A DNA stretch of 64,000 nt, taken from NCBI RefSeq assembly GCF_002752655.1, contig NZ_CP023737.1, forward strand, positions 1 to 64,000, given 5' to 3'. Below, in pieces: positions 27,750 through 36,324 of this stretch. A program made the translations under genes and the position numbers. This DNA is from Methylosinus trichosporium OB3b (GTDB lineage: Bacteria; Pseudomonadota; Alphaproteobacteria; Rhizobiales; Beijerinckiaceae). The first letter of the stretch is position 1. Every line of letters begins with the position of its first letter. The notes under the pieces were generated by a model. The model had not been told where the DNA came from. It ran no database searches and saw only the letters and a program-made list of their open reading frames with translations.

Positions 27750-29780
27750 ATGACTCACCCGTTCTTCTCGCTCCATAGTCATGGCTTCGTCCGCGTCGCG
27801 GTCGGCGGACCGCGCACGCGCGTCGCCGATCCGGCCTTCAATGTCGCGCGCACGATAGAGATGGCGCGCGAGGCCGACGCCCGCGGCGCGTCCATCGTGC
27901 TGTTTCCCGAGCTCGGGATCAGCTCTTATGCGATCGACGATCTTTTGCATCAGGACGCGCTGCTCGCCGCCGTCGAGGCCGCGCTCGGCGAGCTCCTCGA
28001 GGCGAGCCGCGCGCTGCATCCGATCCTCGCGGTCGGCGCGCCATTGCGCTGGCGCTCGCGTCTCTATAATTGCGCCGTGCTCGCGCGGCGCGGCGAGATT
28101 CTCGCGGTCACGCCCAAAGTCTATCTGCCCAATTATCGCGAATTCTACGAGAAGCGCCATTTCGCCTCCGGCGCTTCCATCGCCGGCGAGGAGATCGACA
28201 TCGCCGGGCGCCTCGCGCCCTTCGGCTCCGACGTGCTGCTGGAGGCGCGCGATTTCGCCGGCCTCGTCATCCATGCGGAGATTTGCGAGGATGTGTGGGT
28301 TCCGATCCCGCCTTCGACCCGCGCCGCGCTCGCCGGCGCGACCGTGCTGCTCAATCTCTCGGCCAGCGACGCCATCGTCGGAAAATCCGATTATCGCGCG
28401 AGCCTTTGCGCCGGTCATTCGGCGCGCTGCCTTTCCGCTTATCTCTATTCGGCGGCGGGGCAGGGGGAATCGACCACCGATCTCTCCTGGGACGGCGAGG
28501 CGATGATCTATGAGAATGGCGCGCGGCTCGCGTCGGCCGAGCGCTTCGCCGAAACGCCGCAGCTCATCTTCGCCGATCTCGACATCGGCCGGCTCGAGGC
28601 CGAGCGCATGCGCCAGGGCAGCTTCGGCGATTGCGCCGATGTCGAAGCCGCGACGCGCTTTCGCCGCGTGCTCTTCGATCTCGAGGCGCCGCGCGACAAG
28701 AATCTCGGCCTGCTGCGTGAGGTGGCGCGCTTTCCCTTCGTGCCCGACGATGAGGCGCGGCTCGCCGAGCTCTGCTTCGAAGCCTTCAATATTCAGTCGC
28801 ACGGCCTGCGCCAGCGCCTGCAGGCGGCGAAGATCGACCGCATCGTCATCGGGGTCTCGGGCGGGCTCGATTCCACTCATGCGCTGCTCGTCGCCGTCGC
28901 CGCCTTCGACGCGCTCGGCCTGCCGCGCACGAACATTCTCGCCTATACTCTGCCGGCCTTCGCCACCACGGATCGCACCAAGGCCAACGCCTGGCGGCTG
29001 ATGCGCGCGCTCGGCGTCAGCGCCGAAGAGATCGACGTCGGCCCCGCCTGCCGGCAGATGCTGGACGATATCGGCCATCCCGCGGCGCGGGGCGAAGCGC
29101 TCTATGATGTGACCTATGAGAATGTGCAAGCCGGCGCGCGCACTTCGCTGCTGTTCCGTCTCGCCAATCGTCACGACGCCATCGTGCTCGGCACCGGCGA
29201 TCTCTCCGAGATCGCGCTCGGCTGGTGCACCTATGGCGTCGGCGATCAGATGTCGCATTACAATGTCAACGCCTCGGTGCCGAAGACGCTGATCCAGCAT
29301 CTCATTCGCTGGTGTGCGCGCGACGCGCATTTCGGCGCCGCGACGGCGCCGGTGCTGCGCGATATTCTCGACACCGAAATTTCACCGGAACTGGTGCCCG
29401 GCGAGACGACGCAGCGCACCGAGGATGTCGTCGGGCCTTACGCGCTGCAGGATTTTAATTTGTTCTATACGACGCGCTACGGCTTCACGCCCTCGAAGAC
29501 GGCCTTCCTCGCCTTTCACGCTTGGAGCGACGCCGCCGCCGGCCACTGGCCGAGCGATATTCCGCAGGACAAGCGTCGCGCCTATGATCTCGACGCGATC
29601 AAACATTGGCTCGGCGTGTTCGCGCGGCGCTTCTTCGCGACCAGCCAGTTCAAGCGCAGCGCTCTGCCCAATGGTCCGAAGGTCAGCTCCGGCGGCTCGC
29701 TATCCCCACGCGGCGACTGGCGCGCCCCGAGCGACGCGAGCGCGAATGCGTGGCTCGCGGATTTGGAGGAGATTCCGTAG
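27750..29780 (+). CDS. nadE: Glutamine-dependent NAD+ synthetase
   Basis: Last step of NAD synthesis: ATP- and glutamine-dependent amidation of deamido-NAD. The 676-aa two-domain form has an N-terminal nitrilase-like glutaminase with the Glu-Lys-Cys triad visible in [30 protein letters not shown] and [11 protein letters not shown]. The C-terminal synthetase carries the P-loop [11 protein letters not shown] near residue 368 and [12 protein letters not shown]. Length matches the large bacterial NadE. The N-terminal spacing to HGFVRVAV agrees with this start. Confidence 0.96.
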   Translation: MTHPFFSLHSHGFVRVAVGGPRTRVADPAFNVARTIEMAREADARGASIVLFPELGISSYAIDDLLHQDALLAAVEAALGELLEASRALHPILAVGAPLRWRSRLYNCAVLARRGEILAVTPKVYLPNYREFYEKRHFASGASIAGEEIDIAGRLAPFGSDVLLEARDFAGLVIHAEICEDVWVPIPPSTRAALAGATVLLNLSASDAIVGKSDYRASLCAGHSARCLSAYLYSAAGQGESTTDLSWDGEAMIYENGARLASAERFAETPQLIFADLDIGRLEAERMRQGSFGDCADVEAATRFRRVLFDLEAPRDKNLGLLREVARFPFVPDDEARLAELCFEAFNIQSHGLRQRLQAAKIDRIVIGVSGGLDSTHALLVAVAAFDALGLPRTNILAYTLPAFATTDRTKANAWRLMRALGVSAEEIDVGPACRQMLDDIGHPAARGEALYDVTYENVQAGARTSLLFRLANRHDAIVLGTGDLSEIALGWCTYGVGDQMSHYNVNASVPKTLIQHLIRWCARDAHFGAATAPVLRDILDTEISPELVPGETTQRTEDVVGPYALQDFNLFYTTRYGFTPSKTAFLAFHAWSDAAAGHWPSDIPQDKRRAYDLDAIKHWLGVFARRFFATSQFKRSALPNGPKVSSGGSLSPRGDWRAPSDASANAWLADLEEIP

Positions 29781-29867
29781 CGAACTGCGGTCCGTTGCGA
29801 TCGAATAAGCATAGCTCTTCCTTCGAGGGAAGCTGCACGACCAGCTCTAATACCCCGAAGGCGTAGC

Positions 29868-30054
29868 TTGCGGGCGGCGGCGCATCGAGCAGCGCCAGGG
29901 CTCGGCGGTCCGTCGCTTCGCCGTATTTGCACTCGGCGCCGCGCTTGCCGACCTCGGAAAAGCCGGCGAGCCGCTCCTTCGCGTAACGCACGCGCCACTT
30001 CGACGCCGTGCCGGTCGTGCAGCCGAGGTCCGTCCGATCGGCCGTATCGCCGAG
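29868..30054 (-). pseudogene. Remnant of an IS630-family transposase
   Basis: On the minus strand the frame below 30054 reads LGCTTGTASKWRVRYAKERL, then AGF, then GAECKYGEATDRRALALLDA, then PPPASYA. This matches the N-terminal helix-turn-helix part of IS630-type transposases (pattern LGC...SKWRxRYAxxRLAG...GAExKYGxATxxRxLALLDxPPPxxYA). It is cut off on both sides: a stop precedes it and unrelated sequence follows. The DDE catalytic part is absent. Confidence 0.6.
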
Positions 30055-30109
30055 TCATCGGCAGCCTCACAAATCAGCGATAGTGGGTACTAGTCTAGAG
30101 CGTGTCCGA

Positions 30110-30199
30110 TCGAACGGAATCGTTCGATCGGCCAGAATTCGCTCACACGTAAGAATGCTGGAGCCTTATCCGATCCAATCGGATCGGATAAGGCTCCAG
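30110..30199. repeat. Pair of strong hairpins upstream of the acyltransferase gene
   Basis: A hairpin at about 30110-30135 (CCGATCGAACG / CGTTCGATCGG) is followed by a perfect 18-bp inverted repeat (30158-30175 and 30182-30199; CTGGAGCCTTATCCGATC and its complement) with a 6-nt loop. Related fragments occur near 19199-19240 (gcttcccgatcg, ggataaggctct) and 60520-60568. No T-run follows. Confidence 0.7.
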
Positions 30200-30423
30200 C
30201 GATCCGTTGCTCCGGAAGGAGCGGCCGATACGAATTGCTTCGTCCGCCACGTCGCTTTAAGACGCATTCGGATCTCGTCACATTTTCGCTGGCTAAACTA
30301 GCCTCTTTTCATGGCGCGGCTGCTCCTTGGGATTCGTAGCAGATTACGGAAGTCAAAACGCAAAGCGACCTCTTCCGTGGTGGCTCGGTTAGCAGCTCGT
30401 CGGTAACCTATGGAAACGCGAGC

Positions 30424-31476
30424 ATGGGCTTCTACCGACTTTTTTTGGCATACCTCGTCGTTTATAGCCATGCAGGCACTAACGTTTATGGCTTTAATTT
30501 GGGAGTTGTCGCTGTCGTGTCTTTTTTATTATTAAGTGGATTTGTAATGAGTGCGTTGATTAGAAAATATTATATGTCATTGAGCTCGATTGGTTATTTT
30601 TATCTGGACAGGTTTGCTCGCATCGCGCCGCAGTTTTATTTGTATGCACTATTAACTCTGATCGGAGCGGTTGCGTTCGAGCTTCGGCATCCTTGGATGA
30701 AGTTCGCGCCATCTACGAGTCGGGCTGTCGTGCAATTCTCAATTATTCCGCTGAATATATACCCGCACGCTGATAAACTCGTGCCGCAGGCGTGGTCATT
30801 AGGTTTAGAAGCTACGTTCTACCTGATTTTTCCATTTATCCTACTGTTGCGTTTGCGGCTGCTGACAGCGGCGGTTTCGTTTGCGATATTTCTGCTCGCA
30901 TATACGACGGTCTTGAACTTTGACAGATGGGGCTATCGATTGCTGCCAGGGACAATGTTTATTTTCATTTGTGGTAGTTGGATTGAGAAATCAGAAAACA
31001 AATATATTAATTGCATTCCGGCTTTTATCGCAATTATTGCGGCAATATTGCTTTTTATATCTTACTATTATTCTGCGATCGCGCTCGATAACGATTATCT
31101 GGAAACGATAAGGCGCTCTACATTGCTTGGTGTTGTCATCGGGATTCCGGCTGTCTATATCTTGAAATATATAGACTATAGCTCAAGGTTTGAGAGCGTC
31201 GCAGGCGATTTGAGTTATGGTGTTTTCTTAAATCACATATTAATTATTGGTATAATTCTAACATATTCGCCTTTGAATTCAGATGATTTCAAATGTTTTT
31301 CTGGTATATTGCTGATAGGCTGCGTTTTCATGGCATCGACAGTATTGAGCTACGCGAGCTATAAACTCGTCGAAAGGCCGGCCCTGACGTCGAGACGAAA
31401 ATTACGTGTGTCTAACTCTGGGCGCGCGGGAACCGCTCGGGCGGTCTCCGCCATCGAACGCTCCGGGGTGGCGTAG
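30424..31476 (+). CDS. Acyltransferase 3 family integral membrane protein (OafA/YrhL type)
   Basis: 350-aa protein with about nine or ten membrane helices. Family features are YSHAGTNVYGFNLGVVAVVS at the N-terminus (with the conserved His), SGFVMSALIRKYY, FYLDRFARIAPQFYLY and PQAWSLGLEATFYLIFP. Such enzymes O-acylate sugars of surface polysaccharides or lipids at the inner membrane. The gene is visibly AT-rich, with A/T third positions and runs such as ttatatgtc, unlike every neighbour. It follows an IS630 remnant, so recent horizontal transfer is likely. The family usually begins with a few more residues before the first helix, so the true start could differ. Confidence 0.88.
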   Translation: MGFYRLFLAYLVVYSHAGTNVYGFNLGVVAVVSFLLLSGFVMSALIRKYYMSLSSIGYFYLDRFARIAPQFYLYALLTLIGAVAFELRHPWMKFAPSTSRAVVQFSIIPLNIYPHADKLVPQAWSLGLEATFYLIFPFILLLRLRLLTAAVSFAIFLLAYTTVLNFDRWGYRLLPGTMFIFICGSWIEKSENKYINCIPAFIAIIAAILLFISYYYSAIALDNDYLETIRRSTLLGVVIGIPAVYILKYIDYSSRFESVAGDLSYGVFLNHILIIGIILTYSPLNSDDFKCFSGILLIGCVFMASTVLSYASYKLVERPALTSRRKLRVSNSGRAGTARAVSAIERSGVA

Positions 31477-31515
31477 TCCTCGCCGACGCCGCATGGCGCG
31501 TCGGCGAGGACATTT
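31476..31515. terminator. Bidirectional hairpin after the acyltransferase gene
   Basis: A perfect 14-bp stem (31476-31489 and 31498-31511) with an 8-nt loop begins on the last base of the acyltransferase stop codon and is followed by ATTTT. It fits a Rho-independent terminator for that gene, with only a short T-run. Confidence 0.6.
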
Positions 31516-31562
31516 TGGGGCGGGGCTGCGATACTCCTGCAGCCCTCTGATCGACGCTACGT

Positions 31563-31646
31563 TCAGAGATTCGCGAAAGCCGTGATCGCCGCCGTGACGG
31601 CGGCGCAGGTCGCGACGATCGAAAGAATAGCCGTGATCGTGTTCAT
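31563..31646 (-). CDS. Possible 27-aa hydrophobic peptide
   Basis: ATG 31646 to TGA 31563 encodes MNTITAILSIVATCAAVTAA followed by ITAFANL, one Ala/Ile/Thr-rich membrane-spanning stretch. GGGGA lies 8 nt upstream, and an in-frame ATG at 31661 would add five residues. Third positions are mostly G/C. Single-helix peptides of this size include type I toxins and small membrane regulators, but no family is recognised. It sits in the otherwise empty 31477-31824 gap. Confidence 0.3.
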   Translation of the reverse strand: MNTITAILSIVATCAAVTAAITAFANL

Positions 31647-31824
31647 GAGCGCATTCCCCATTTTTCGTCGTTATGGGGGGCCGAACGACCGCACAGCGGA
31701 CCTTCGCCCCGGGTCGACGCAGGGAGTGTAGCACTCTTTTGTGCTGTTCGCGACATTTTGTCGCGCCAACGCACACGGTTGACGGATTTTTGACAATTCT
31801 GTCGGTCGTCCGGTCCCTCGGCGG

Positions 31825-32517
31825 TCAGAATTTCTCCACCCAGGGCCGCACCGTCACCTCGAAGGACCAGGCGCTGCGCTTCTGGCGCAGCAGATCGACA
31901 TAGGCGTCGGCGATGTCATCCGGATGCAGCGTCGCGTCGATGGCGTCGCTCTGGCCCGGCGCGCGGATGACGCCGTCGACGACGATGTGCGCCACATGCA
32001 CGCCTTTCGGCCCCAGCTCGCGCGCCGCGCTCTCGGCGAGCGCCCGCAGCGCGAATTTGCCCATGGCGAAAGGCGCCGAGATCGCATAGCCCTTGAGGCT
32101 CGCGGTCGCGCCGGTGAAGAAGAGCGCCCCGCGACCGCGCGGGCCGAAGCGCCTGGCCGCCTCGCGCGCGGCGAGAAAGCCGCCGAAAGCGTTGATCTCG
32201 AACGCCTGCCGCACCGCCTCCGGATCGAGCTCGGCGAGTGGCCCGCGAATGCGCGCGCCGACGTTATAAACGACGACGTCGATCTCCCCGAGCTTCGCCT
32301 CGGCGGCCGCGAAGAGTTTTTCGACCGAGGTCGGGTCGGTGGCGTCGGCGGCGAAGGCGTCGGCGCCGGTCTCGGCCGCGATGGCCGCGAGGCTCGGCGC
32401 GCTGCGCGCGGCGATGGCGACCTTCAGCCCGGCGGCGGAGAAGCGCCGCGCCAGCGACGCGCCGACGCCGGGGCCGGCGCCGATGATGAGGGCGGCGCGA
32501 TAGGGGATATCGTTCAT
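31825..32517 (-). CDS. SDR-family oxidoreductase with Phe replacing the catalytic Tyr
   Basis: 230-aa Rossmann-fold protein with nucleotide-binding GAGPGVGASLARRF at residues 13-26, AADATD, the YNVGARIRGP segment (equivalent of NNAG) and the conserved Ser region FTGATAS. The active-site tetrad position YxxxK reads FAMGK, so the catalytic Tyr is Phe while the Lys is kept. It may act on a different substrate class, use another acid, or be a non-catalytic binder. It lies 12 bp downstream of the CmcJ-like gene on the same strand, probably one operon. Confidence 0.85.
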   Translation of the reverse strand: MNDIPYRAALIIGAGPGVGASLARRFSAAGLKVAIAARSAPSLAAIAAETGADAFAADATDPTSVEKLFAAAEAKLGEIDVVVYNVGARIRGPLAELDPEAVRQAFEINAFGGFLAAREAARRFGPRGRGALFFTGATASLKGYAISAPFAMGKFALRALAESAARELGPKGVHVAHIVVDGVIRAPGQSDAIDATLHPDDIADAYVDLLRQKRSAWSFEVTVRPWVEKF

Positions 32518-32529
32518 GGGAGTCCTCGG

Positions 32530-33381
32530 TCAGTCCGGCAGCGAGACGAAGCAGCGCAGCTCTATGCTCTCGCGCGGACGGGCGTCGCTCGGCGTCGCCG
32601 GATCGTCGAACGCCGTATGAGGCGAAAACCGCGCCACATCCGCCCGCGAATCATAGCATTTGAGCAGCAGGACCTCGGCTTTGCGCATGCGCGGATAATA
32701 GAACCAGCGCTGCTCGGATGAAAAAGCCAGCGCATAGGTTTCGCCCACACGGTCGCGAAACACGAGATCGCAGGCGTGGAGATCGTCCGCCCGCACGCTG
32801 CCGGCGTCGCAGACGGCGAGCGGCGCGTCCTCGACCGGGCCGAACAGCGGCCGCCAGACATTGATGACGGCGTAGCGCCCGCGCGCGAACGCGCCGGCCT
32901 GCGCCCCGAGGATCTCGCGCAGACGCTTCGGGCCGGAGGCGACGGTCTGGTCGACATGGGCGCGGGCCACCGGCTCGCGCGGGAACCCCTCGACCGAGCG
33001 GCGGAAGCCGAGCCGCCCCCGGACGCGGCGCCGCAGCGTATGATCGAAGATATGAACGGCGCGCGCGCCGATCGCGCCTTTCAGCAGCGCTTCTGTTTCG
33101 GGATAATAGTCGGCGCGCAGCCGGCGCTCGTCCCAAAAATCATCGACCGTCGTCGGCGCCTCGACGAGCGCAAAGCCTTCGCGATCGAGCGACGCCGCGA
33201 GTCCGGCGCGCCGCGCGTCGACGATGCGGGTCCGGCGGGGCTCATAGTCGCCGCTCTGCCGCGGCGTCCCCGGCGGCGGCTCGAAGGTGAAGGAAACGGG
33301 CTTGTGTCCCGTCGGCTTCAGGAAGAAAAGATCGGCGAAGGTCGCGCCGTCGCGCGTCTCGCCGAGCTCGATCGCGTCCAT
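32530..33381 (-). CDS. CmcJ/NvfI (AsaB-like) family hydroxylase
   Basis: 283-aa protein resembling the CmcJ/AsaB/NvfI group, which includes cephamycin methoxylation-associated CmcJ and fungal non-heme oxygenase-like enzymes. Shared features are KPVSFTFEPPPGTPRQSGDY near the N-terminus, VHIFDHTLRR, ARAHVDQTV and VINVWRPLFGPVEDAPLAVC, with His and Asp residues positioned as in the family; WFYYPRMRKAEVLLLKCYDS follows. The start ATG 33381 (MDAIELGET) fits the usual N-terminal length; ATG 33435 would add 18 residues. The substrate is unknown. Followed by the SDR gene. Confidence 0.75.
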   Translation of the reverse strand: MDAIELGETRDGATFADLFFLKPTGHKPVSFTFEPPPGTPRQSGDYEPRRTRIVDARRAGLAASLDREGFALVEAPTTVDDFWDERRLRADYYPETEALLKGAIGARAVHIFDHTLRRRVRGRLGFRRSVEGFPREPVARAHVDQTVASGPKRLREILGAQAGAFARGRYAVINVWRPLFGPVEDAPLAVCDAGSVRADDLHACDLVFRDRVGETYALAFSSEQRWFYYPRMRKAEVLLLKCYDSRADVARFSPHTAFDDPATPSDARPRESIELRCFVSLPD

Positions 33382-33537
33382 GGCTCGGTCCAATCTGCGC
33401 GCGGCCGGCGCGCTGCGGCCGATGAAGTCTACCATTCGTATAGAATGTTTCAATGCAGTCGGCGCCGAACATTTGCCGCGTGGATCGGCCAAACCCAATT
33501 GCAAGGCCGAACGCCCGGCCCGAAGCAGGAGGAAGAC

Positions 33538-33999
33538 ATGACCTCGACCAATGCGCCCGAGCTCGCGCCGTCCCTCGGCTCCGGTGCGGAGGCGGGCGGG
33601 CGCGTGGCGCGCCTGTCCGCGCTGCTGGTGAATCTCGCCGCCCTCGGCGTGGCGCTCGAATTCACCGGGATCATGGTGCTGTCGCTCGTGCCCGGCGCGG
33701 ATCGTCCGCATGCGCTGCCGTCCGGCCAGATCGAGCATGCGCTGGCCTATGGGATCGCCGGCGCGACGATCGCGGTCGCGTGTCGCACAGCGCGCGCGCG
33801 TCTGCTGGCGGCCTTGCCTTTCGCGCTCGGCGCCGCGGGGTTCGAGCTGCTGCAGACTCTCGTTCCCGATCGCGGACCGCGGCTCATCGACGCTCTGGCG
33901 AGCTTCACGGGGCTCTGTGTGGGACTGGCGGCGGGCGCCGGGCTCATGGCGCTGGTCCGCGCCGCCGCACATCGCAGCGGGCTTATGATTCGTCGGTAG
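33538..33999 (+). CDS. VanZ-like membrane protein
   Basis: 153-aa protein with four predicted helices and VanZ-like features (SLVPGADRPHALPSGQIEHA, then FELLQTLVPDRGPRLIDALA). Members range from teicoplanin-resistance VanZ to unknown phospholipid- or polysaccharide-linked proteins. AGGAGGAAG lies 3-9 nt upstream of the ATG, one of the strongest ribosome binding sites in the window. Its last 17 bp overlap the convergent GGDEF gene. Confidence 0.8.
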   Translation: MTSTNAPELAPSLGSGAEAGGRVARLSALLVNLAALGVALEFTGIMVLSLVPGADRPHALPSGQIEHALAYGIAGATIAVACRTARARLLAALPFALGAAGFELLQTLVPDRGPRLIDALASFTGLCVGLAAGAGLMALVRAAAHRSGLMIRR

Positions 34000-35101
34000 A
34001 GACGCGGTTGCGACCGCCCGATTTCGACACATAGAGCTTGGCGTCGGCGCGCTGGATCAGGCCGGCGGGCCCTTCCCCGGGCTGCAGCCGCGCGACCCCG
34101 AAGGAGGCGGTGATGCGCCCGATCGGCCGGCCGCCTTTGATCGCCCATTTCTTGGTCTCGAACTCGCTGCGGATGCGCTCCGCCAGAAGACGGGCCTGCG
34201 CCGCTCCGGTCGCCGGCAGGATGATCGCGAATTCTTCTCCGCCGTAGCGGGCGACCGTGTCCTTCGTCTCGACATGGCTGGTCATGGTGCGGGCGAAATT
34301 CTTCAGCACCTCGTCGCCGATCGGATGGCCGTGCGTGTCGTTGATCTTTTTGAAATGATCGATGTCGGCCATGATCAGGCTGAGCTCGCCGCCGCTTCCG
34401 CCCGCCTCGCGCACCACGCGCTCCAGCGTCGTGTCGAAATAGCGCCGCGTATAGACCTGCGTGAGCGAGTCGCGGACGTTGAGCTCCTGCGTTTCCGCCA
34501 GAGTGGCGCGCAACTCGTCGATCTGGCGGCGCGAGTCGTCGAGGCTGCGGGCGTATTCTTCGGTCTCGCGCAGCATCTTCTGATTTTCGGCGATCAGAAG
34601 AATGATGGCGGCGCGAACCTGATCCGGACTCGCCGCCGGCGAGACGATTTCATTATGGCCTTTGCGCAGGGCTGCGGAATAGGTCTGGTTGCTCTCGAGA
34701 TGGGCGCGCACCAGCGTCAAGATCGTATCGAGCTCGCCGTCGAGCTGCTTGCGCGCCGAGTGGATGCGGCCCATCCCGGCCCCGCCGCCGGTCTCGTTGG
34801 AGGCGCGGCCGAACAATTCGAGGAGGCGAGGCGCGCTCAGCGCCAGCCCGACGAAGCCGAAGGAGGCGATGGCGAGATTGCGGGCGAGGGCGAGCGGTTC
34901 ATGCACGATCCGCAGCGTCTCGCCGGAAGGGGAGACATCGGTGCTCTCCCAGGAGTCGAGCGACCAGGACCACAGGGAGGCGAGATCCGCAGGGGCCAAC
35001 ATCCCGAGTCGGCTCGCGACGCAGGCGCCGGACAGCGCGACGACGACGGCGACGGCGGCCCATATCGCAAATCTCCAACTCAGCCTCATCTTTCGTCTCA
35101 T
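33983..35101 (-). CDS. Membrane-anchored diguanylate cyclase (GGDEF)
   Basis: 372-aa protein predicted to make c-di-GMP. Two N-terminal helices (about 8-30 and 70-95) flank a short periplasmic segment; a coiled-coil linker (about 110-200) leads to the GGDEF domain with SLIMADIDHFKKINDTHGHP and the intact active-site loop RYGGEEF. The product-inhibition I-site RxxD upstream of that loop is absent (ETKD). ATG 35089 is an alternative start. It lies next to polysaccharide-export genes, a common c-di-GMP target (inference). Confidence 0.93.
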   Translation of the reverse strand: MRRKMRLSWRFAIWAAVAVVVALSGACVASRLGMLAPADLASLWSWSLDSWESTDVSPSGETLRIVHEPLALARNLAIASFGFVGLALSAPRLLELFGRASNETGGGAGMGRIHSARKQLDGELDTILTLVRAHLESNQTYSAALRKGHNEIVSPAASPDQVRAAIILLIAENQKMLRETEEYARSLDDSRRQIDELRATLAETQELNVRDSLTQVYTRRYFDTTLERVVREAGGSGGELSLIMADIDHFKKINDTHGHPIGDEVLKNFARTMTSHVETKDTVARYGGEEFAIILPATGAAQARLLAERIRSEFETKKWAIKGGRPIGRITASFGVARLQPGEGPAGLIQRADAKLYVSKSGGRNRVSTDES

Positions 35102-35284
35102 CGTTCGAGCGCGCGAGGGGGCTCTCGCAAATCCTGTCCGCCGCGCAATGCGCGGGTCACGCCGATTCGACGCAAAGCGAATCGGCGAGCGCTGGGCGTA
35201 TTTTCCCTTACGCGGCGCTCGCGTCTATCCCGTTCGTGACAAAATTCCCGAAAGGCGCAGCGCCGAGGCTCGCCCGTCGAGCCC

Positions 35285-35956
35285 CTACACGCCGTGGCCG
35301 TTCTCGTCCATGGCGACGCGACGCGCGTCGGAAAAGGCTTTGAAGGCGAGGCCACAGACCGCGATGACCGCGAGAATGGCGATGGCGGCGTCGAGGCTCG
35401 ACACGCCTTCGTCCATTGTGGCGTCGATCCCGAGGAAATGGGCGGTGAAGGCCCAGACCACCATCAGAATGCGAAACTCGGTCGCGCCCATTCCGATATA
35501 GGCCATTTGTTGAACGTGCCGGGCGATCGCGCGGATATAAGTGTAGGCCGAGAACAGTAGATAGCAGATCAGAACGATGAAGGCCGCTTCGATGGTGAGG
35601 AAGGGCGACAGGCCGAAGGCGACGATGATCAGGATTTGTGAGAACAGATCATAAGTGTGCTCGACGAGGCCGAGCCGTGGGCGCGCCTCGCCGCGCTGGA
35701 CGGCGAGCGGCCCGTCCAGCGCAATGCCGAACCAGTTGACGAACACGCCGACGGGCACGAGCGGCAGCCACAGAAGCGACCAGCGGCAGCCGATGAGGGC
35801 GGTGGCGGCGACAATGGAGCCGAAAAGGCCGAGCTTGGTCAGGAACAGAGGCGTGACCCGCTGCGGCATCTCTGCGATGATCGCGCGCACGAGCTTCTGC
35901 TCGCCAGGAGCCAGGAAGCTCTGGTGATGCTGCGATCTATTCCGAGCGCTCGTCAT
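35285..35956 (-). CDS. CDP-alcohol phosphatidyltransferase-like protein with altered active-site motif
   Basis: 223-aa multi-helix membrane protein clearly paralogous to the product at 37798-38577 (shared GMGATEFRIL and WFG...LDG segments). The family motif DGxxARx8GxxxDxxxD is degraded: LDGPLAVQRG lacks the AR pair, and RPRLGLVEHTYDLF has one residue fewer with Glu in place of the first catalytic Asp. It may have lost or changed its activity. Divergent from the export lipoprotein gene. Confidence 0.8.
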   Translation of the reverse strand: MTSARNRSQHHQSFLAPGEQKLVRAIIAEMPQRVTPLFLTKLGLFGSIVAATALIGCRWSLLWLPLVPVGVFVNWFGIALDGPLAVQRGEARPRLGLVEHTYDLFSQILIIVAFGLSPFLTIEAAFIVLICYLLFSAYTYIRAIARHVQQMAYIGMGATEFRILMVVWAFTAHFLGIDATMDEGVSSLDAAIAILAVIAVCGLAFKAFSDARRVAMDENGHGV

Positions 35957-36324
35957 GTCTGGAGAAGCTCCGGTTGCTCTCGTCTCGGGAGTTTTAGAGT
36001 CTGCCGACGCCTATTTTGCCTCAAAAGGGCCCCGAGGCGCAAGCCTCGCCGCACGCCTGACGCAGGCCGATCGGGTGAAGGACTATAGACCTGACCCTCG
36101 TCCTGACGGAGCCGCCGCCGCCTGCGGCGGCTCCGCCAGGACCAGGCGGCGCCGGGACGCCGCGAGAACGTTAACCATAGGTGATGCGATTGCGTCACAT
36201 TGGCGGAATTATTTCGGCGATGTTCCGGCGCGGCCTTGCCTTCGCCCTGATCTATGCCTCAGTTTGTGGCCGGCGCGGGCGGCCCCTAGGTCGCCGTACG
36301 GGGGCACCGCAAGTCGAGGTGGCA
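35957..36324. other. Intergenic region between the phosphatidyltransferase-like gene and the Wza-like gene
   Basis: About 370 bp between divergent genes. It contains short GC-rich dyads (gccgccgccgcctgcggcggctccgcc near 36110-36136) and an in-frame extension of the Wza-like frame back to 36181, which does not look like protein. Promoters for both genes must lie here, but none is convincing by eye. Confidence 0.35.

Noticed and set aside
29683..29867. Continuation of the IS630 remnant frame (FGVLELVVQLPSKEELCLFD...)
   Set aside because: The sequence leaves the transposase similarity after PPPASYA and matches nothing I recognise; it probably reads through the junction.
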